Assembly: GCA_945893045.1 (NCBI GenBank)
Contig: CAMDEA010000081.1
Location: 1 to 36,949, forward strand
From: Planctomyces sp. SH-PL62
Lineage (GTDB): Bacteria > Planctomycetota > Planctomycetia > Planctomycetales > Planctomycetaceae
DNA length: 36,949 nt
Direction: 5' to 3'
The notes under the pieces were generated by a model that worked only from the letters and a program-made list of their open reading frames with translations, made no database searches and had not been told where the DNA came from. The translations under genes were made by a program, and so were the position numbers. Of this stretch, positions 7,405 to 16,641 are shown piece after piece; the stretch's first letter is position 1; each line of letters starts with the position of its first letter.

Positions 7405-8853
7405 TCATCCCAGCAACTCGCGCACGACTTGTCCACCCGCGACGAGCGGAACCGAGCGGCCCGGTGACGCCGAAAGCTCACGATCGGCGTCGACACCGAG
7501 CAAGTGATACGCAGTGCGCAAGATGTCTTTGGGATCAATCGGCCGATCGACCACATCGCCGGCCGTCGCGTTCGTTGAGCCGACAACTTGGCCGCGCGGG
7601 ACGCCGGCTCCGGCGAAGAGTTGGCAGTAGGCTCGCGACCAGTGGCCTCGGCCGGGAGCGCCCGCTTCCGTGGGATAGAACGTTGGAGTCCGGCCGTGTT
7701 CGCTGAGGCACAGGACCAGCGTGTCGTCGAGCAATCCACGTCGATCGAGGTCGAGCATCAATGCGGAGAACGCGCGATCGAATGCCGGCAACAGAAACTC
7801 GCGCATGCGCGAGTGATGATCGTGGTGCGTGTCCCAGCTCTCGTCGGTTTGTCCGAATTCGTCCCAGCAGACGGTCACGAACTTCACGTCCGCTTCGAGC
7901 AGTCGTCTCGCCGACAAACACGACTGGCCGAACAACGTCATGCCGTAGGCTTCTCGCAGCGACATCGGCTCCCGTTCCAATCGGAGTGCATCAACCACTT
8001 GCGGGCGAGCGAGGAAGTCGAGGGCCAGTTCGCGTTGCTTCGAGTATCCCGCCGCGCTGGCCGAGCGATCGAGTTCCGCCATTCGCTGTTCAAACTGAGT
8101 CAGCAGAGAGCGGCGGCGTTCAAGCGAATCGAGCGTGATCGCGGCTCCGTCGCCGGAACCGAATTCGAGTCGTCCATCCGGCGTGATCTCGCGAAACGGA
8201 TCGACCTGCGGAGCCGCGCCACGAAACTCGGTCCACAGCGGATCGAACGCGGTCCCCAAGAAGCCGCCGAATGTCCCCGATCGTTTGTTCGGACGCGCGT
8301 ACAAACTCTGTCGCCAAGGCAGCATCACGTTGACCGGCACGCCGCGCGGCTGCGGGCCGAACTCGCCGCGCGACGCGCAGTAGTCGATGACTCCGCCGAT
8401 GTACGGCCACTGATCGGGATTCCGCTGCCGGCCTTCGATTCGTTCGGTGTCCGGGTTGCCGGTCAGCGTGTACGACGCCGAGTGAATGGGCCACGGATGC
8501 GCCATCGACCGGACCAGCGTGCAGCGATCCAGCACTTTCGCCGTTCGCGGCAGATGCTCACAAACTCGCAGGCCCGGCAAGCACGAGTCGATCGCGGTGA
8601 ACTCACCCCGAATGTTTTCCGGAGCCTCCGGCTTTGGATCGAACGTGTCGAGCTGGCTCCAAGCTCCATAGATGAAGAGAACCAAACACCGCTGCGCGCG
8701 ACCGAAGCCCGGCAACGTGACAGTGCTCGGTTCGGCACAAGCGGACGTCGAACGCCACGGCGCACCGAGCAGTCCCAAACCGCCCGCACGCAGCAGGTCG
8801 CGCCGCCGGAACCGGTCAGGGGTCAAGTCTTCAAGTTTCATTTTTGGCGTCAT
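7405..8853 (-). CDS. DUF1501 family exported protein
   Basis: A 482-residue member of the DUF1501 family (PF07394), which has an alkaline-phosphatase-like fold and is greatly expanded in planctomycetes. A Tat signal is visible (RFRRRDLLRAGGLGLLGAP). Family-typical stretches are RCLVLFIYGAWSQLDTFDPK, EHLPRTAKVLDRCTLVRSM, SASYTLTGN and, near the C-terminus, LCLSEHGRTPTFY with HWSRAYCQLFAGAGVPRGQVVG. Its biochemical role is unknown; family members usually neighbour DUF1553/DUF1549 cytochrome proteins, but none is here. The start is unusual. Both candidate ATG codons (8853 and 8841) and the residues before the twin arginines lie inside a palindromic repeat, and no Shine-Dalgarno sequence precedes either. 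Confidence 0.85.
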   Translation of the reverse strand: MTPKMKLEDLTPDRFRRRDLLRAGGLGLLGAPWRSTSACAEPSTVTLPGFGRAQRCLVLFIYGAWSQLDTFDPKPEAPENIRGEFTAIDSCLPGLRVCEHLPRTAKVLDRCTLVRSMAHPWPIHSASYTLTGNPDTERIEGRQRNPDQWPYIGGVIDYCASRGEFGPQPRGVPVNVMLPWRQSLYARPNKRSGTFGGFLGTAFDPLWTEFRGAAPQVDPFREITPDGRLEFGSGDGAAITLDSLERRRSLLTQFEQRMAELDRSASAAGYSKQRELALDFLARPQVVDALRLEREPMSLREAYGMTLFGQSCLSARRLLEADVKFVTVCWDEFGQTDESWDTHHDHHSRMREFLLPAFDRAFSALMLDLDRRGLLDDTLVLCLSEHGRTPTFYPTEAGAPGRGHWSRAYCQLFAGAGVPRGQVVGSTNATAGDVVDRPIDPKDILRTAYHLLGVDADRELSASPGRSVPLVAGGQVVRELLG

Positions 8854-8952
8854 GAAAAGCGTGCGATGTGAGTTGGAGTGGCGGTGTGAGAAATGAGTCT
8901 GGGGTGGATCACCAGTCTAAAATGAAATTTGAAGACCGGACCCCTGACTGGT
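8812..8952. repeat. Palindromic element, family B copy 1 (about 140 bp)
   Basis: The 29-base left arm (8819-8847) and right arm (8916-8944) are inverted complements with a few mismatches, and pairing extends outward (CCGGTCAGG against CCTGACTGG). The same arms occur at 22486-22514 and 22584-22612. The left arm doubles as the first codons of the DUF1501 gene. There is no ORF specific to the element, so it looks like a non-autonomous (MITE- or REP-like) repeat. Confidence 0.85.
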
Positions 8953-8971
8953 GATCCCACGAAAATCCGGA

Positions 8972-9625
8972 TCAGGTTGCTGGCGGGATCATGCCGCGGC
9001 GCATGGCATACCGCACGAGGCTGGCGGTTTCGTGGATGTCCAGCCGGTTCATCAGCATGGTGCGGTGCGTTTCGACGGTTTTCACGCTGAGGTGCAGCAG
9101 CTTTGCGATCTCTTTGAGCGCCTTACCCTCGGCGATCAGTTGCAGGATTTCGCGCTGTCGGGGCGTGAGCACATCGGCCACGTTGGCCTCGGTCCCCAGG
9201 CGTTGCATGTAAGTTTCGACGACCTCTTTCGACACCGACGGCGTGAGGTACGTCGTGCCGTTCAAGACGGCCTTGATCGCGACGTCCAGCTCCGAGGGCT
9301 CCACATCTTTCAGCAGATAGCCGACTGCTCCGGCCTTCAGCGCCTGCCACACGTACTCTTCCGCGGTGTGCATGGAGATGATGATGACACGGACGTTGGG
9401 AAACTCCTTGACGACCCGAGTCGTCGCCTCGAGGCCATTCATTTCGGGCATCGAGATATCCATCAGCAGCACATCCGGCTGATGTTGCTCGACCAAGGCC
9501 AGGGCCTCGCGTCCGTTGCTTGCCTGGCCGACGATTTCGATTCCGCCCAGTCCTTCGAGCATGGCGCGAATACCGGCACGAACCACCGCGTGATCATCGG
9601 CGAGAACGACTTTGATGTTGGACAT
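8972..9625 (-). CDS. NarL/FixJ-type response regulator (REC + LuxR HTH)
   Basis: A 217-residue two-component regulator. The receiver domain (residues 4-120) has the acidic pair ADDH, phospho-acceptor Asp in DVLLMDISMPEMNG, and the conserved Lys in GYLLKD. The C-terminal LuxR-type helix-turn-helix (about 150-210) reads LTPRQREILQLIAEGKALKE followed by IAKLLHLSVKTVETHR, a classic NarL signature. I place the start at the ATG at 9625 because TTGGAGG lies 8 bases upstream; an upstream in-frame extension lacks such a site. It follows the multi-PAS kinase on the same strand, and the kinase is of the HisKA_3 class that pairs with NarL-type regulators. The 256-base gap between them holds a nested palindrome. 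Confidence 0.93.
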   Translation of the reverse strand: MSNIKVVLADDHAVVRAGIRAMLEGLGGIEIVGQASNGREALALVEQHQPDVLLMDISMPEMNGLEATTRVVKEFPNVRVIIISMHTAEEYVWQALKAGAVGYLLKDVEPSELDVAIKAVLNGTTYLTPSVSKEVVETYMQRLGTEANVADVLTPRQREILQLIAEGKALKEIAKLLHLSVKTVETHRTMLMNRLDIHETASLVRYAMRRGMIPPAT

Positions 9626-9678
9626 GACGACAACCTCCAAACGTGGGCACTGTCTGTAAACCAAACTCTAGACTTTTT

Positions 9679-9873
9679 GGCGAGCGGGGCGGCGTCAGCC
9701 CAAGGGCACTCACTTTGGCAACAATGTAGCAGGCACATTCCATGTGCCGTCGGCGTTTTTCAGGCGGACGGCACATGGAATGTGCCTGCTACCTTCCAAA
9801 ATGAGTGCCATTGGGCGTCAGCCCCCCGGTGCATTCGCCGCAGGACCGGGGGGCTGACGCCACCCCGCTCGCC
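9679..9873. repeat. Nested compound palindrome between kinase and regulator genes
   Basis: Three levels of symmetry are visible. The outer arms 9679-9700 and 9852-9873 match with one mismatch. Within them lies a perfect 26-base inverted repeat (9726-9751 and 9767-9792) containing GGCACATTCCATGTGCC, flanked by a GGCACTCA/TGAGTGCC pair. A second hairpin (9814-9830 with 9845-9861, arm GGCGTCAGCCCCCCGGT) shares part of the outer arm. It looks like one palindromic element inserted in, or assembled with, another. It may attenuate transcription between the two signalling genes. Confidence 0.85.
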
Positions 9874-9881
9874 TGTCTTCA

Positions 9882-12800
9882 TCATGAACTGTCACCCGCC
9901 AGTGGAATCCGGACGAGGATCGTGGTCCCTTGAGAGGGGAGGGACACAATCTCGATCTGGCCGCCGATGAGTTGCACGCGTTCTTCCATTCCCAGCAATC
10001 CCAGACTTTCACCGTGAGCGGTTCGGCTTCGCGCGGCCGGCACATCGAAGCCGACGCCGTCGTCACGGACGAGCAGTTCCAATTCTCGATCGTCCTGGCG
10101 AAGTTCGACGCGGACATAACGGGCTTGGGCATGCCGAGCGATGTTCGTCAGGCTTTCTTGCGCGATGCGGAAGCAGGCGGTGTTGATTTCCGGCGACGCG
10201 CCGCTGACGGTCGAGTCGGCCACGAACTGCGGCGCAAATCCGGCGCGTTGAGACTGGCGATCCAGGCACCAGCGCAGGGCCGCAACGAGGCCGATTTCGT
10301 CCAGCAACGACGGCCGTAAGTCCAGCGCCAGGCTGCGAACTTGTTGCAGCGTCTGATCGACCACGGCAATCGTGTCATGCACGAGCGTTTCTCCCCGCGC
10401 GACCGGTGTCGGCTGCTGTAACGCCCTGAGGTTGAGTTTGATCCCCGTCAGCGATTGACCGATTTCGTCGTGCAGTTCGCGAGCCAGGTGCCGCCGCTCG
10501 GATTCTTGTGTCGCGATCAATTGCCGCGACAAAATCTCTAAGCGCTTGCGACTGCGGGCCAGCTCGTTGTTGGTCCGTTTGAGTTCGGTAATGTCGCGTT
10601 TGATTCCAACCAGACCGATGCACTTTCCGTGAACGTCACGCAACGGAATCTTGGTGCTTAGCAGCCAGTGTTCCTGGCCGTCTTGATCCAGTACGGACTC
10701 TTCTTGGTTGAGTAGTGCCTGGCCGCTGCGCATGACGCGCTGGTCCTCATCGAAGTACCGCTGAGCCTGCTCACGCGGATAAATGTCGAAGACGGTTTTG
10801 CCCAGCATCTCCGCGTCGGTTTGGGTACCGATCAGCCGCAGGTTCGCGGCGTTGTTCAGCAACTGACGCGATTGAGTGTCTTTGACAAAGATGTAATCCG
10901 GAATGTGGTCCACCAGCGTGCGCAGCAGATTCCGCTCGTTAACCAATGCGGCCTCGGCCTGCTTGCGCGCAGTGATATCCAGGGCGATGCCGACCAACCC
11001 CGTGACTCGGTCGTTGACATCACGAAGCGGCACTTTCGTTGTCAGAAACCAGCCGCGATGTCCGTTGACTTCAAATCGTTCCTCTTGCTCGATCACGGGC
11101 TGGCCCGTCTGGATCACGGTTTCATCATCCATCGCATACGACTGGGCGATGGGCTGTGGGAAAATGTCAAATGCGGTTTTCCCGAGCAAATCGGCTTCCG
11201 AATTCATTCCCAGTTGTCGCGCGTGAGTGCGGTTGACGAACAGGTATTTTCCGGCCGTGTCCTTCACGAAGACGTAGGCGGGCAGGTTGTCCGCCATTGT
11301 CCGCAAGAGCAGCCGTTCCGCAGCGAGTGCCTCTTCCGCCTTCACCCGCTCGGTGATGTCCCGGACAATCGCCAGCACGACACGCACACCATCGCCGTCG
11401 ATCAGCCCTAGTCGTACCTCCGCGGGAAACTCGGAACCATCCTTGCGGCGATGCCGGCCAACGATCGTGAGAGGCTGGTCCGGCTTCAATTGGTCCCAGA
11501 CCAGCAGTAATTCGTCCATCGGAACTCCTGCCACCACGTCGGCGACGGACAGGCTCAGCAGTTCCTCGCGTGAGTAGCCCAGGCTCTCGCACGCGCTGCG
11601 GTTGATATCCAGAAATTGTCCTCGGAAGTCATGCACGAACAGCGCGTCGGCCGCTTGATCGACCAGCGTGCGGAACCGCAGCTCGCTGTCGCGAAGTGCG
11701 GCTTCCGCGAGCTTTCGCTCGGTGATGTCCACGGACATGCCGATCAATCCGATGATCTGTCCGTGTTCATCACGGTAAGGAACCTTGTCGCTGAGCAACC
11801 AGCGATCGCCGGTCGTGGTGGCCAGTCGCTCTTCACGATGGTGAGTGGCCTGGCCGGAATTGAGTACCCGCAAGTCATCCGCGCGGTACTGCTCGCTGAA
11901 CTCGGAACCCAAATCGGCATCCGTTTTCCCGACAAAAGACTCCGCGGGCCAACCCACCACTTGGGCCAACTGCCGATTCACACGCACGAACCTGGAATCG
12001 CGGTCCTTGTAAAAAATCAGAGCCGGGACCGCATCGAGAATCGTTTGGAGTTCGGCTTGCTGTCGAGCAAGTTCATCCTCAGCCCGCTTGCGTTCAGTGA
12101 CATCCCGAAAGTTGATCACGATGCCGTTCAGCACGGGGTCGTCGAACAAGTTCGTACCGGTCCCTTCGATCCAGCGCCACGACCCATCGCGATGACGCAT
12201 GCGATGCAAGTTCGTCACGCTTTGCCCCGGTCTCTCGGCGACCCAGGCCAACTTGCGCCGGGCTTGCGAAACATCTTCAGGATGAATTAGGTCGAGACTC
12301 TTGAGTTGCAGATACTCGTCCGTCGAATAACCGAGGATGCGCGTCGCCGGTGGTGTGACGAATCGAATGGTTCCGTCCGGGCCAATGAGGCTGATGGCGT
12401 CAAAGGAGTTTTCAACCAGCGCTCGGAAACGCTCCTCGCTGGCCCGCACGGCGAACTCCGCCAATTTCCGATCGGTGATGTCTTGAACCGTACCGGTCAT
12501 GTCCAGCGGGCGGTTTTCGGAGTCAAATCTCATCTCACCCCGTCCGCTGAGATGGCGCACGGAACCGTCCGGTAGAACCGCGCGAACCTCCAACGCGCCC
12601 GGTTGCAGCCCCGCCGAACAAGCATCGAACCATGCCCTCATCGCGGCACGATCGTCCGGGTGCAGCAATTCGAGAAGTGACTCGGTGGTGGGAGTGAACG
12701 AGTCGGGAGAAACGCCGTAGAGTCGATAGGTCTCATCGGACCAGGCCACGCGGCCGTCAAAGGTGACGGTCCAACTGCCGATGTGCGCGATCCGCTGCGA

Positions 12801-15800
12801 CTCCGACAGCAGTTGCTCTTTCTCAGACAGTGCCCGTTCCGCACGCTTGCGATCGGTGATGTCGAGCGAAATCCCCAAGATCAGCGGATCGCCCTCCAAG
12901 TCCAGCCGCTCGGCAGAAACCAGCACGTCACAAATTTTCCCCGAACGATGCCGATACTGCGTTTCCACTCCAAGAAGTTGTCCGCCCCGTTCCAGCACCT
13001 GCGCATGCTCCGCACGCTCGTTGACGTCCACCAAGTTGAGTTCCAACGTCGAACGGCCGATCAATTCATCCCGTTCATAGCCCAGCAATTCACAGTAAGC
13101 CGCGTTCGCGTCGATGATGCGGCCCTCGGCCAGCGTCGTCAGGCCAAACGCCACGGGGCTGTTGTGGAACAGCATCGCAAACTTGCGTTCGCTGGTTCGG
13201 AGAGCTTCTTCCACCAGCTTGCGATCCGTGATGTCCACATGACAGCCCATCATGCGGATCGGCCGACCGTCGGAATCGCGGATGATGTCCCCTCGAGTCA
13301 TGATCCAGCGCCACGAACCGTCCTTGTGCCGCAGGCGGAATTCAATGTCGTAATCGCTTCTTCGGCCGGCGCGAAAATCGCTGACGGCCGCGAGCGCGCG
13401 GTCGCGATCCTCCGGATGCAATCGGCTTTCCCATTCCTCGTAGCGATTGGCGACTTCATGGTCCGCGTAGCCAAGCTGCTGCTTCCATTCGGGAGAAAGG
13501 AAGGCGTCATTCGTCAACAAGTTCCAGTCCCAAAATCCGATGTTGGACGCTTGAACGAGCAGTCGCAGTCGCCCTTCGCTGACCCGCAGCGCCTGTTCGG
13601 CCTTTTGTCGTTCGGTGATGTCGCGCAGCAGGACCGTGAAGAACGGCCGGTCGCCGACCTGCACTTTCAAGATGGACGCTTCGGCCGGGAACTCGCTGCC
13701 ATCGCGGCGCAGTCCAGTGACCTGACTTCGCTCGCCCATCTGGCGGACCGCGGAGCCGGAGTTCGCAAACTGTCGGACTTGCTGGTCGTGCGTGGCGAGA
13801 AACCGCTCCGGGACGAATTGATGAATGGATTTCCCGATCACTTCCGCACGAGAGCATTGAAAAATCGTCTCGGCCGCGGGATTGAACAAGACCACATTCT
13901 GGTTCTCGTCAATGGTGATGATCGCGTCCATCGCGGCGTTGATCAGTCCCATCAGCCGGGCCTCGTTGTCCCGCACGGCCTGCTCGGCCCGCTTGCGAGC
14001 GGTGATGTCGCGCGCGTGCAATAACAACGACGGTTGGCCGCTGTGGACAACGCGACTGACGCTGAGTTCCACCGGCACCGCTGTTCCGTCCGCGTGCAGG
14101 CTGAAACCTTCGATCTGCGTCAACTCACCACTGAGGAGTTTTGGGAAATCGCGGTCGATGATCGCGCGCTGGTCCGGAGGGACCAAGTCCCGCGCGTTCT
14201 GGCTCAGCAACTGTTCGCGAGTCAGCCCGTGCAGCCGGCAGGCTGCCGGGTTGACGTCCCGCACCTGACCAATGGCATCTTCCACAAAAATCGCGTCGCG
14301 AGAATTCTCGAATAGCTCACGAAATCGCTGCTCGCTTGCGATCAACGCCGACTCGGCTCGCTTGTGTTCGGTGATGTCCACCATGATCCCACGCAGCTTC
14401 ACCAGTTCGCCATCCTGCAACACGACCGTGACGAGGTCTTTCAACCAGACTTCGCGTCCGTCGGCGCTGAGCATCCGATACTCAAATTGATGTGACTTCC
14501 CTTCGCGAGTCGCGCTCACGCAGAATTCCACGGCCGCATCTCGGTCGTGAGGGTGCAGGTGATCCCTCCAAAACGTCGGCTCGGTGAGCCAACGTTCGAC
14601 AGGATATCCCAGCAATCGCTCCGCCTGTTGGCTGACGAAACTGAATTGAAACGTCCGCGCATCGGCTTCCCAGACAATACCGTCGACCGAATGAACAATG
14701 TGTTCCAAGGCTAGTTGTGATTCGCGAAGTGCCGCCTCAGCCCGTTGCCGCTCGGTGATGTCTTGAATGATGGCGATGAATAAGGGGGACTCGTTGGCGT
14801 TCGCCAGTTGCAGGTGGACCTCGACCGGGTAAGTCGAGCCGTTCTTGCGACGGTGAACGGTCTCAAACACGATCCGCGGTCGTTGGCCGGTCCGCAGGGG
14901 TTCGACCAAGGCCGCGAAAGAATGTCGGCTGAATTCGGGCTTCAAATCCAGCGGCGTCATCCGACAGAGTTCCTCCATCGTGTAGCCAAGATTGCGTCGA
15001 GCACCACTGTTGACGCGGACAAAGCACAGCGAAATCGCGTCGAAGAGGTAGATCTCATTCAACGAGTCGTCGAGGATTCGGCCGAAACGCTGGCCCTCGT
15101 TCTCGGCACGGCGGCGTTCGGTGATGTCCCGGTAGTTGATCACGATGGCTTGTACGGCTGGCTGATTCAGCAGATTCGTTCCCGTGGCCTCCAGCCAGAT
15201 CCACGATTCATCCTTGTGGCGGAAGCGAAACTGCAATCGCTGGGTCTGCTCAGGATTGGAAAGCAGTTGCGCAAACAAACTCCGGACTTGTGGCAGATCA
15301 TCGGGATGGACTTGCTCGAAGGCGCTCTTTCCCAGGTAGTCCTCGGCAGACCTTCCCGTGAGTCGGGTGGCTGACGGACTTCCATAGAGCAAAATGCCGT
15401 CCTGATCGACCAGCGAGATGGCCTCGAAGCTGTGCTCGATCAACGCGCGAAATCGCTGTTCGCTGGCGAGTAGAGCTGCCTCGGCCGTCTTGCGCTCCGT
15501 GATGTCCCGGTAACTGACAACAATGCCTTGCAGGTTCGGATCGGACAGCCGGTTGCAAGCGATGACGTCGATCCAGCGCCAAGAACCGTTCCGGTGCAGG
15601 GCTTGGAATTGCCAGCGAACATCCGTGTTTGGCTTCTGGAGAAGGGCTACAAACAGGCTGCGAACGGCCAGTTGATCATTCGGGTGAACCAGCTCAAACG
15701 CGCTGCGGCCCAGATTCTCAAGTTCCGAGTAGCCCAGGTTATGAGCGGTCGGTGGAGTGTCGAAGATGACGGTGCCGTTCGCATCCATCAGGAAGAAGGC

Positions 15801-16301
15801 GTCCCCGCCACGCTCCACGATCGCGCGAAATCTTGCCTCGTTACCCGCCAGCGCCGCTGCCAATCGCTTTTGTTCGGTGACGTCGCGCGAAATGCCAATG
15901 AGGCCGATGACGTGTCCTTGGTCATCACGGTACGGGCCTTTGGTGGAAAGATAAGTCCGTGTCTGACCGGCGGCCGTACCGACCACTTCGTCGGTCTGCG
16001 TCTGTCCGGACTCCATGATGCGACGATCTCGCTCCCTGATCTGCTGCGCGCTCTCCGCCGAGAACAAAAGCGTGTCATCGTGACCCAGAACTTCGTCGAT
16101 CGACTTGCCCGCGAACTTCAACGCGGCGGCATTGGCCAGCAAGTAGCGACCATGCGAATCCTTCACGAAGACGGCATCGGAAATGCCCTCGACCACCGCG
16201 TGCAGCAGATGGTGACTGCGCTGCAAGGCGGCCACCTGTTGCTGGAGCTCCACGTTCTGCTTTTGAAGCGCGGCGAGCAGTCGCTGATTGTCATCGTCCA
16301 T
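9882..16301 (-). CDS. Giant soluble sensor histidine kinase with 15 PAS units
   Basis: A 2139-residue protein with no signal peptide or membrane segment, so cytoplasmic. A short coiled coil at residues 1-30 (NQRLLAALQKQNVELQQQVA) is followed by 15 PAS/PAC units of about 120-130 residues. Each ends in a DITERK-like motif (variants DVTEQK, DITDRK, DITARK, DITELK) and a helical linker rich in RAE-ALR-SE. The last ~226 residues form a NarX-class kinase: HisKA_3 with the phosphorylated His in ARELHDEIGQSLTG, an N box ESLTNIARHA, and ATP-lid glycine motifs DDGVGFD and LGLLGMEERV. The ATG at 16301 has GAGG 9 bases upstream; a TTG at 16334 would add 11 residues. It probably phosphorylates the adjacent LuxR-type regulator. 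Ligands of the PAS domains are not evident, and no heme-binding motif was recognised. Confidence 0.93.
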   Translation of the reverse strand: MDDDNQRLLAALQKQNVELQQQVAALQRSHHLLHAVVEGISDAVFVKDSHGRYLLANAAALKFAGKSIDEVLGHDDTLLFSAESAQQIRERDRRIMESGQTQTDEVVGTAAGQTRTYLSTKGPYRDDQGHVIGLIGISRDVTEQKRLAAALAGNEARFRAIVERGGDAFFLMDANGTVIFDTPPTAHNLGYSELENLGRSAFELVHPNDQLAVRSLFVALLQKPNTDVRWQFQALHRNGSWRWIDVIACNRLSDPNLQGIVVSYRDITERKTAEAALLASEQRFRALIEHSFEAISLVDQDGILLYGSPSATRLTGRSAEDYLGKSAFEQVHPDDLPQVRSLFAQLLSNPEQTQRLQFRFRHKDESWIWLEATGTNLLNQPAVQAIVINYRDITERRRAENEGQRFGRILDDSLNEIYLFDAISLCFVRVNSGARRNLGYTMEELCRMTPLDLKPEFSRHSFAALVEPLRTGQRPRIVFETVHRRKNGSTYPVEVHLQLANANESPLFIAIIQDITERQRAEAALRESQLALEHIVHSVDGIVWEADARTFQFSFVSQQAERLLGYPVERWLTEPTFWRDHLHPHDRDAAVEFCVSATREGKSHQFEYRMLSADGREVWLKDLVTVVLQDGELVKLRGIMVDITEHKRAESALIASEQRFRELFENSRDAIFVEDAIGQVRDVNPAACRLHGLTREQLLSQNARDLVPPDQRAIIDRDFPKLLSGELTQIEGFSLHADGTAVPVELSVSRVVHSGQPSLLLHARDITARKRAEQAVRDNEARLMGLINAAMDAIITIDENQNVVLFNPAAETIFQCSRAEVIGKSIHQFVPERFLATHDQQVRQFANSGSAVRQMGERSQVTGLRRDGSEFPAEASILKVQVGDRPFFTVLLRDITERQKAEQALRVSEGRLRLLVQASNIGFWDWNLLTNDAFLSPEWKQQLGYADHEVANRYEEWESRLHPEDRDRALAAVSDFRAGRRSDYDIEFRLRHKDGSWRWIMTRGDIIRDSDGRPIRMMGCHVDITDRKLVEEALRTSERKFAMLFHNSPVAFGLTTLAEGRIIDANAAYCELLGYERDELIGRSTLELNLVDVNERAEHAQVLERGGQLLGVETQYRHRSGKICDVLVSAERLDLEGDPLILGISLDITDRKRAERALSEKEQLLSESQRIAHIGSWTVTFDGRVAWSDETYRLYGVSPDSFTPTTESLLELLHPDDRAAMRAWFDACSAGLQPGALEVRAVLPDGSVRHLSGRGEMRFDSENRPLDMTGTVQDITDRKLAEFAVRASEERFRALVENSFDAISLIGPDGTIRFVTPPATRILGYSTDEYLQLKSLDLIHPEDVSQARRKLAWVAERPGQSVTNLHRMRHRDGSWRWIEGTGTNLFDDPVLNGIVINFRDVTERKRAEDELARQQAELQTILDAVPALIFYKDRDSRFVRVNRQLAQVVGWPAESFVGKTDADLGSEFSEQYRADDLRVLNSGQATHHREERLATTTGDRWLLSDKVPYRDEHGQIIGLIGMSVDITERKLAEAALRDSELRFRTLVDQAADALFVHDFRGQFLDINRSACESLGYSREELLSLSVADVVAGVPMDELLLVWDQLKPDQPLTIVGRHRRKDGSEFPAEVRLGLIDGDGVRVVLAIVRDITERVKAEEALAAERLLLRTMADNLPAYVFVKDTAGKYLFVNRTHARQLGMNSEADLLGKTAFDIFPQPIAQSYAMDDETVIQTGQPVIEQEERFEVNGHRGWFLTTKVPLRDVNDRVTGLVGIALDITARKQAEAALVNERNLLRTLVDHIPDYIFVKDTQSRQLLNNAANLRLIGTQTDAEMLGKTVFDIYPREQAQRYFDEDQRVMRSGQALLNQEESVLDQDGQEHWLLSTKIPLRDVHGKCIGLVGIKRDITELKRTNNELARSRKRLEILSRQLIATQESERRHLARELHDEIGQSLTGIKLNLRALQQPTPVARGETLVHDTIAVVDQTLQQVRSLALDLRPSLLDEIGLVAALRWCLDRQSQRAGFAPQFVADSTVSGASPEINTACFRIAQESLTNIARHAQARYVRVELRQDDRELELLVRDDGVGFDVPAARSRTAHGESLGLLGMEERVQLIGGQIEIVSLPSQGTTILVRIPLAGDSS

Positions 16302-16641
16302 GACGGGATGCCTCACAGCAGGATTGTTGAGCAACTCAAGGACGCCAGCAGTCTGCCGGATTGGGAATCGAGAACACGCCGAATGTCCGCTGTCTGTTGA
16401 TGAGTCTGCGAAGGCTATACGAACCCAGCAGAAATTGCAGACGTTGGGAGAACCACCTCCGGAAACGCCACGGAAGGTTACCGCCCGGCTGGTCTGAATT
16501 GCCGCTCACCGAGATCAGGCTTTTCCCGAACTCCGCCGCCGCGTCCGCTGCCGCTGCGGAGTGCGACCTAGAGTGACTATGACTTTCGACTGCGGTCGCG
16601 TTCGCCGCTGGAACGGTATTACTCTCGCAAAGGATCACCCC
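16302..16641. promoter_or_regulatory. Divergent intergenic region between the PAS kinase and a small membrane protein
   Basis: 340 bases without a convincing gene. It must hold the promoters for both divergent genes, but I see no confident -35/-10 pair. A GC-rich, triplet-like run of GCC/CGC words lies at about 16540-16560. A 100-codon minus-strand frame covers most of it but shows low-complexity His/Ser/Ala composition and no family resemblance. Confidence 0.4.

Noticed and set aside
7588..8871. 427-codon plus-strand open frame opposite DUF1501
   Set aside because: DUF1501 has clear family motifs; the opposite frame has none.
12783..14024. 413-codon plus-strand open frame inside the kinase gene
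   Set aside because: It lies wholly antisense to well-supported PAS domains, and long antisense frames are expected at this GC content.
16336..16638. 100-codon minus-strand frame upstream of the PAS kinase
   Set aside because: Low-complexity His/Ser/Ala N-terminus, no ribosome site or family likeness, and it occupies a region needed for divergent promoters.
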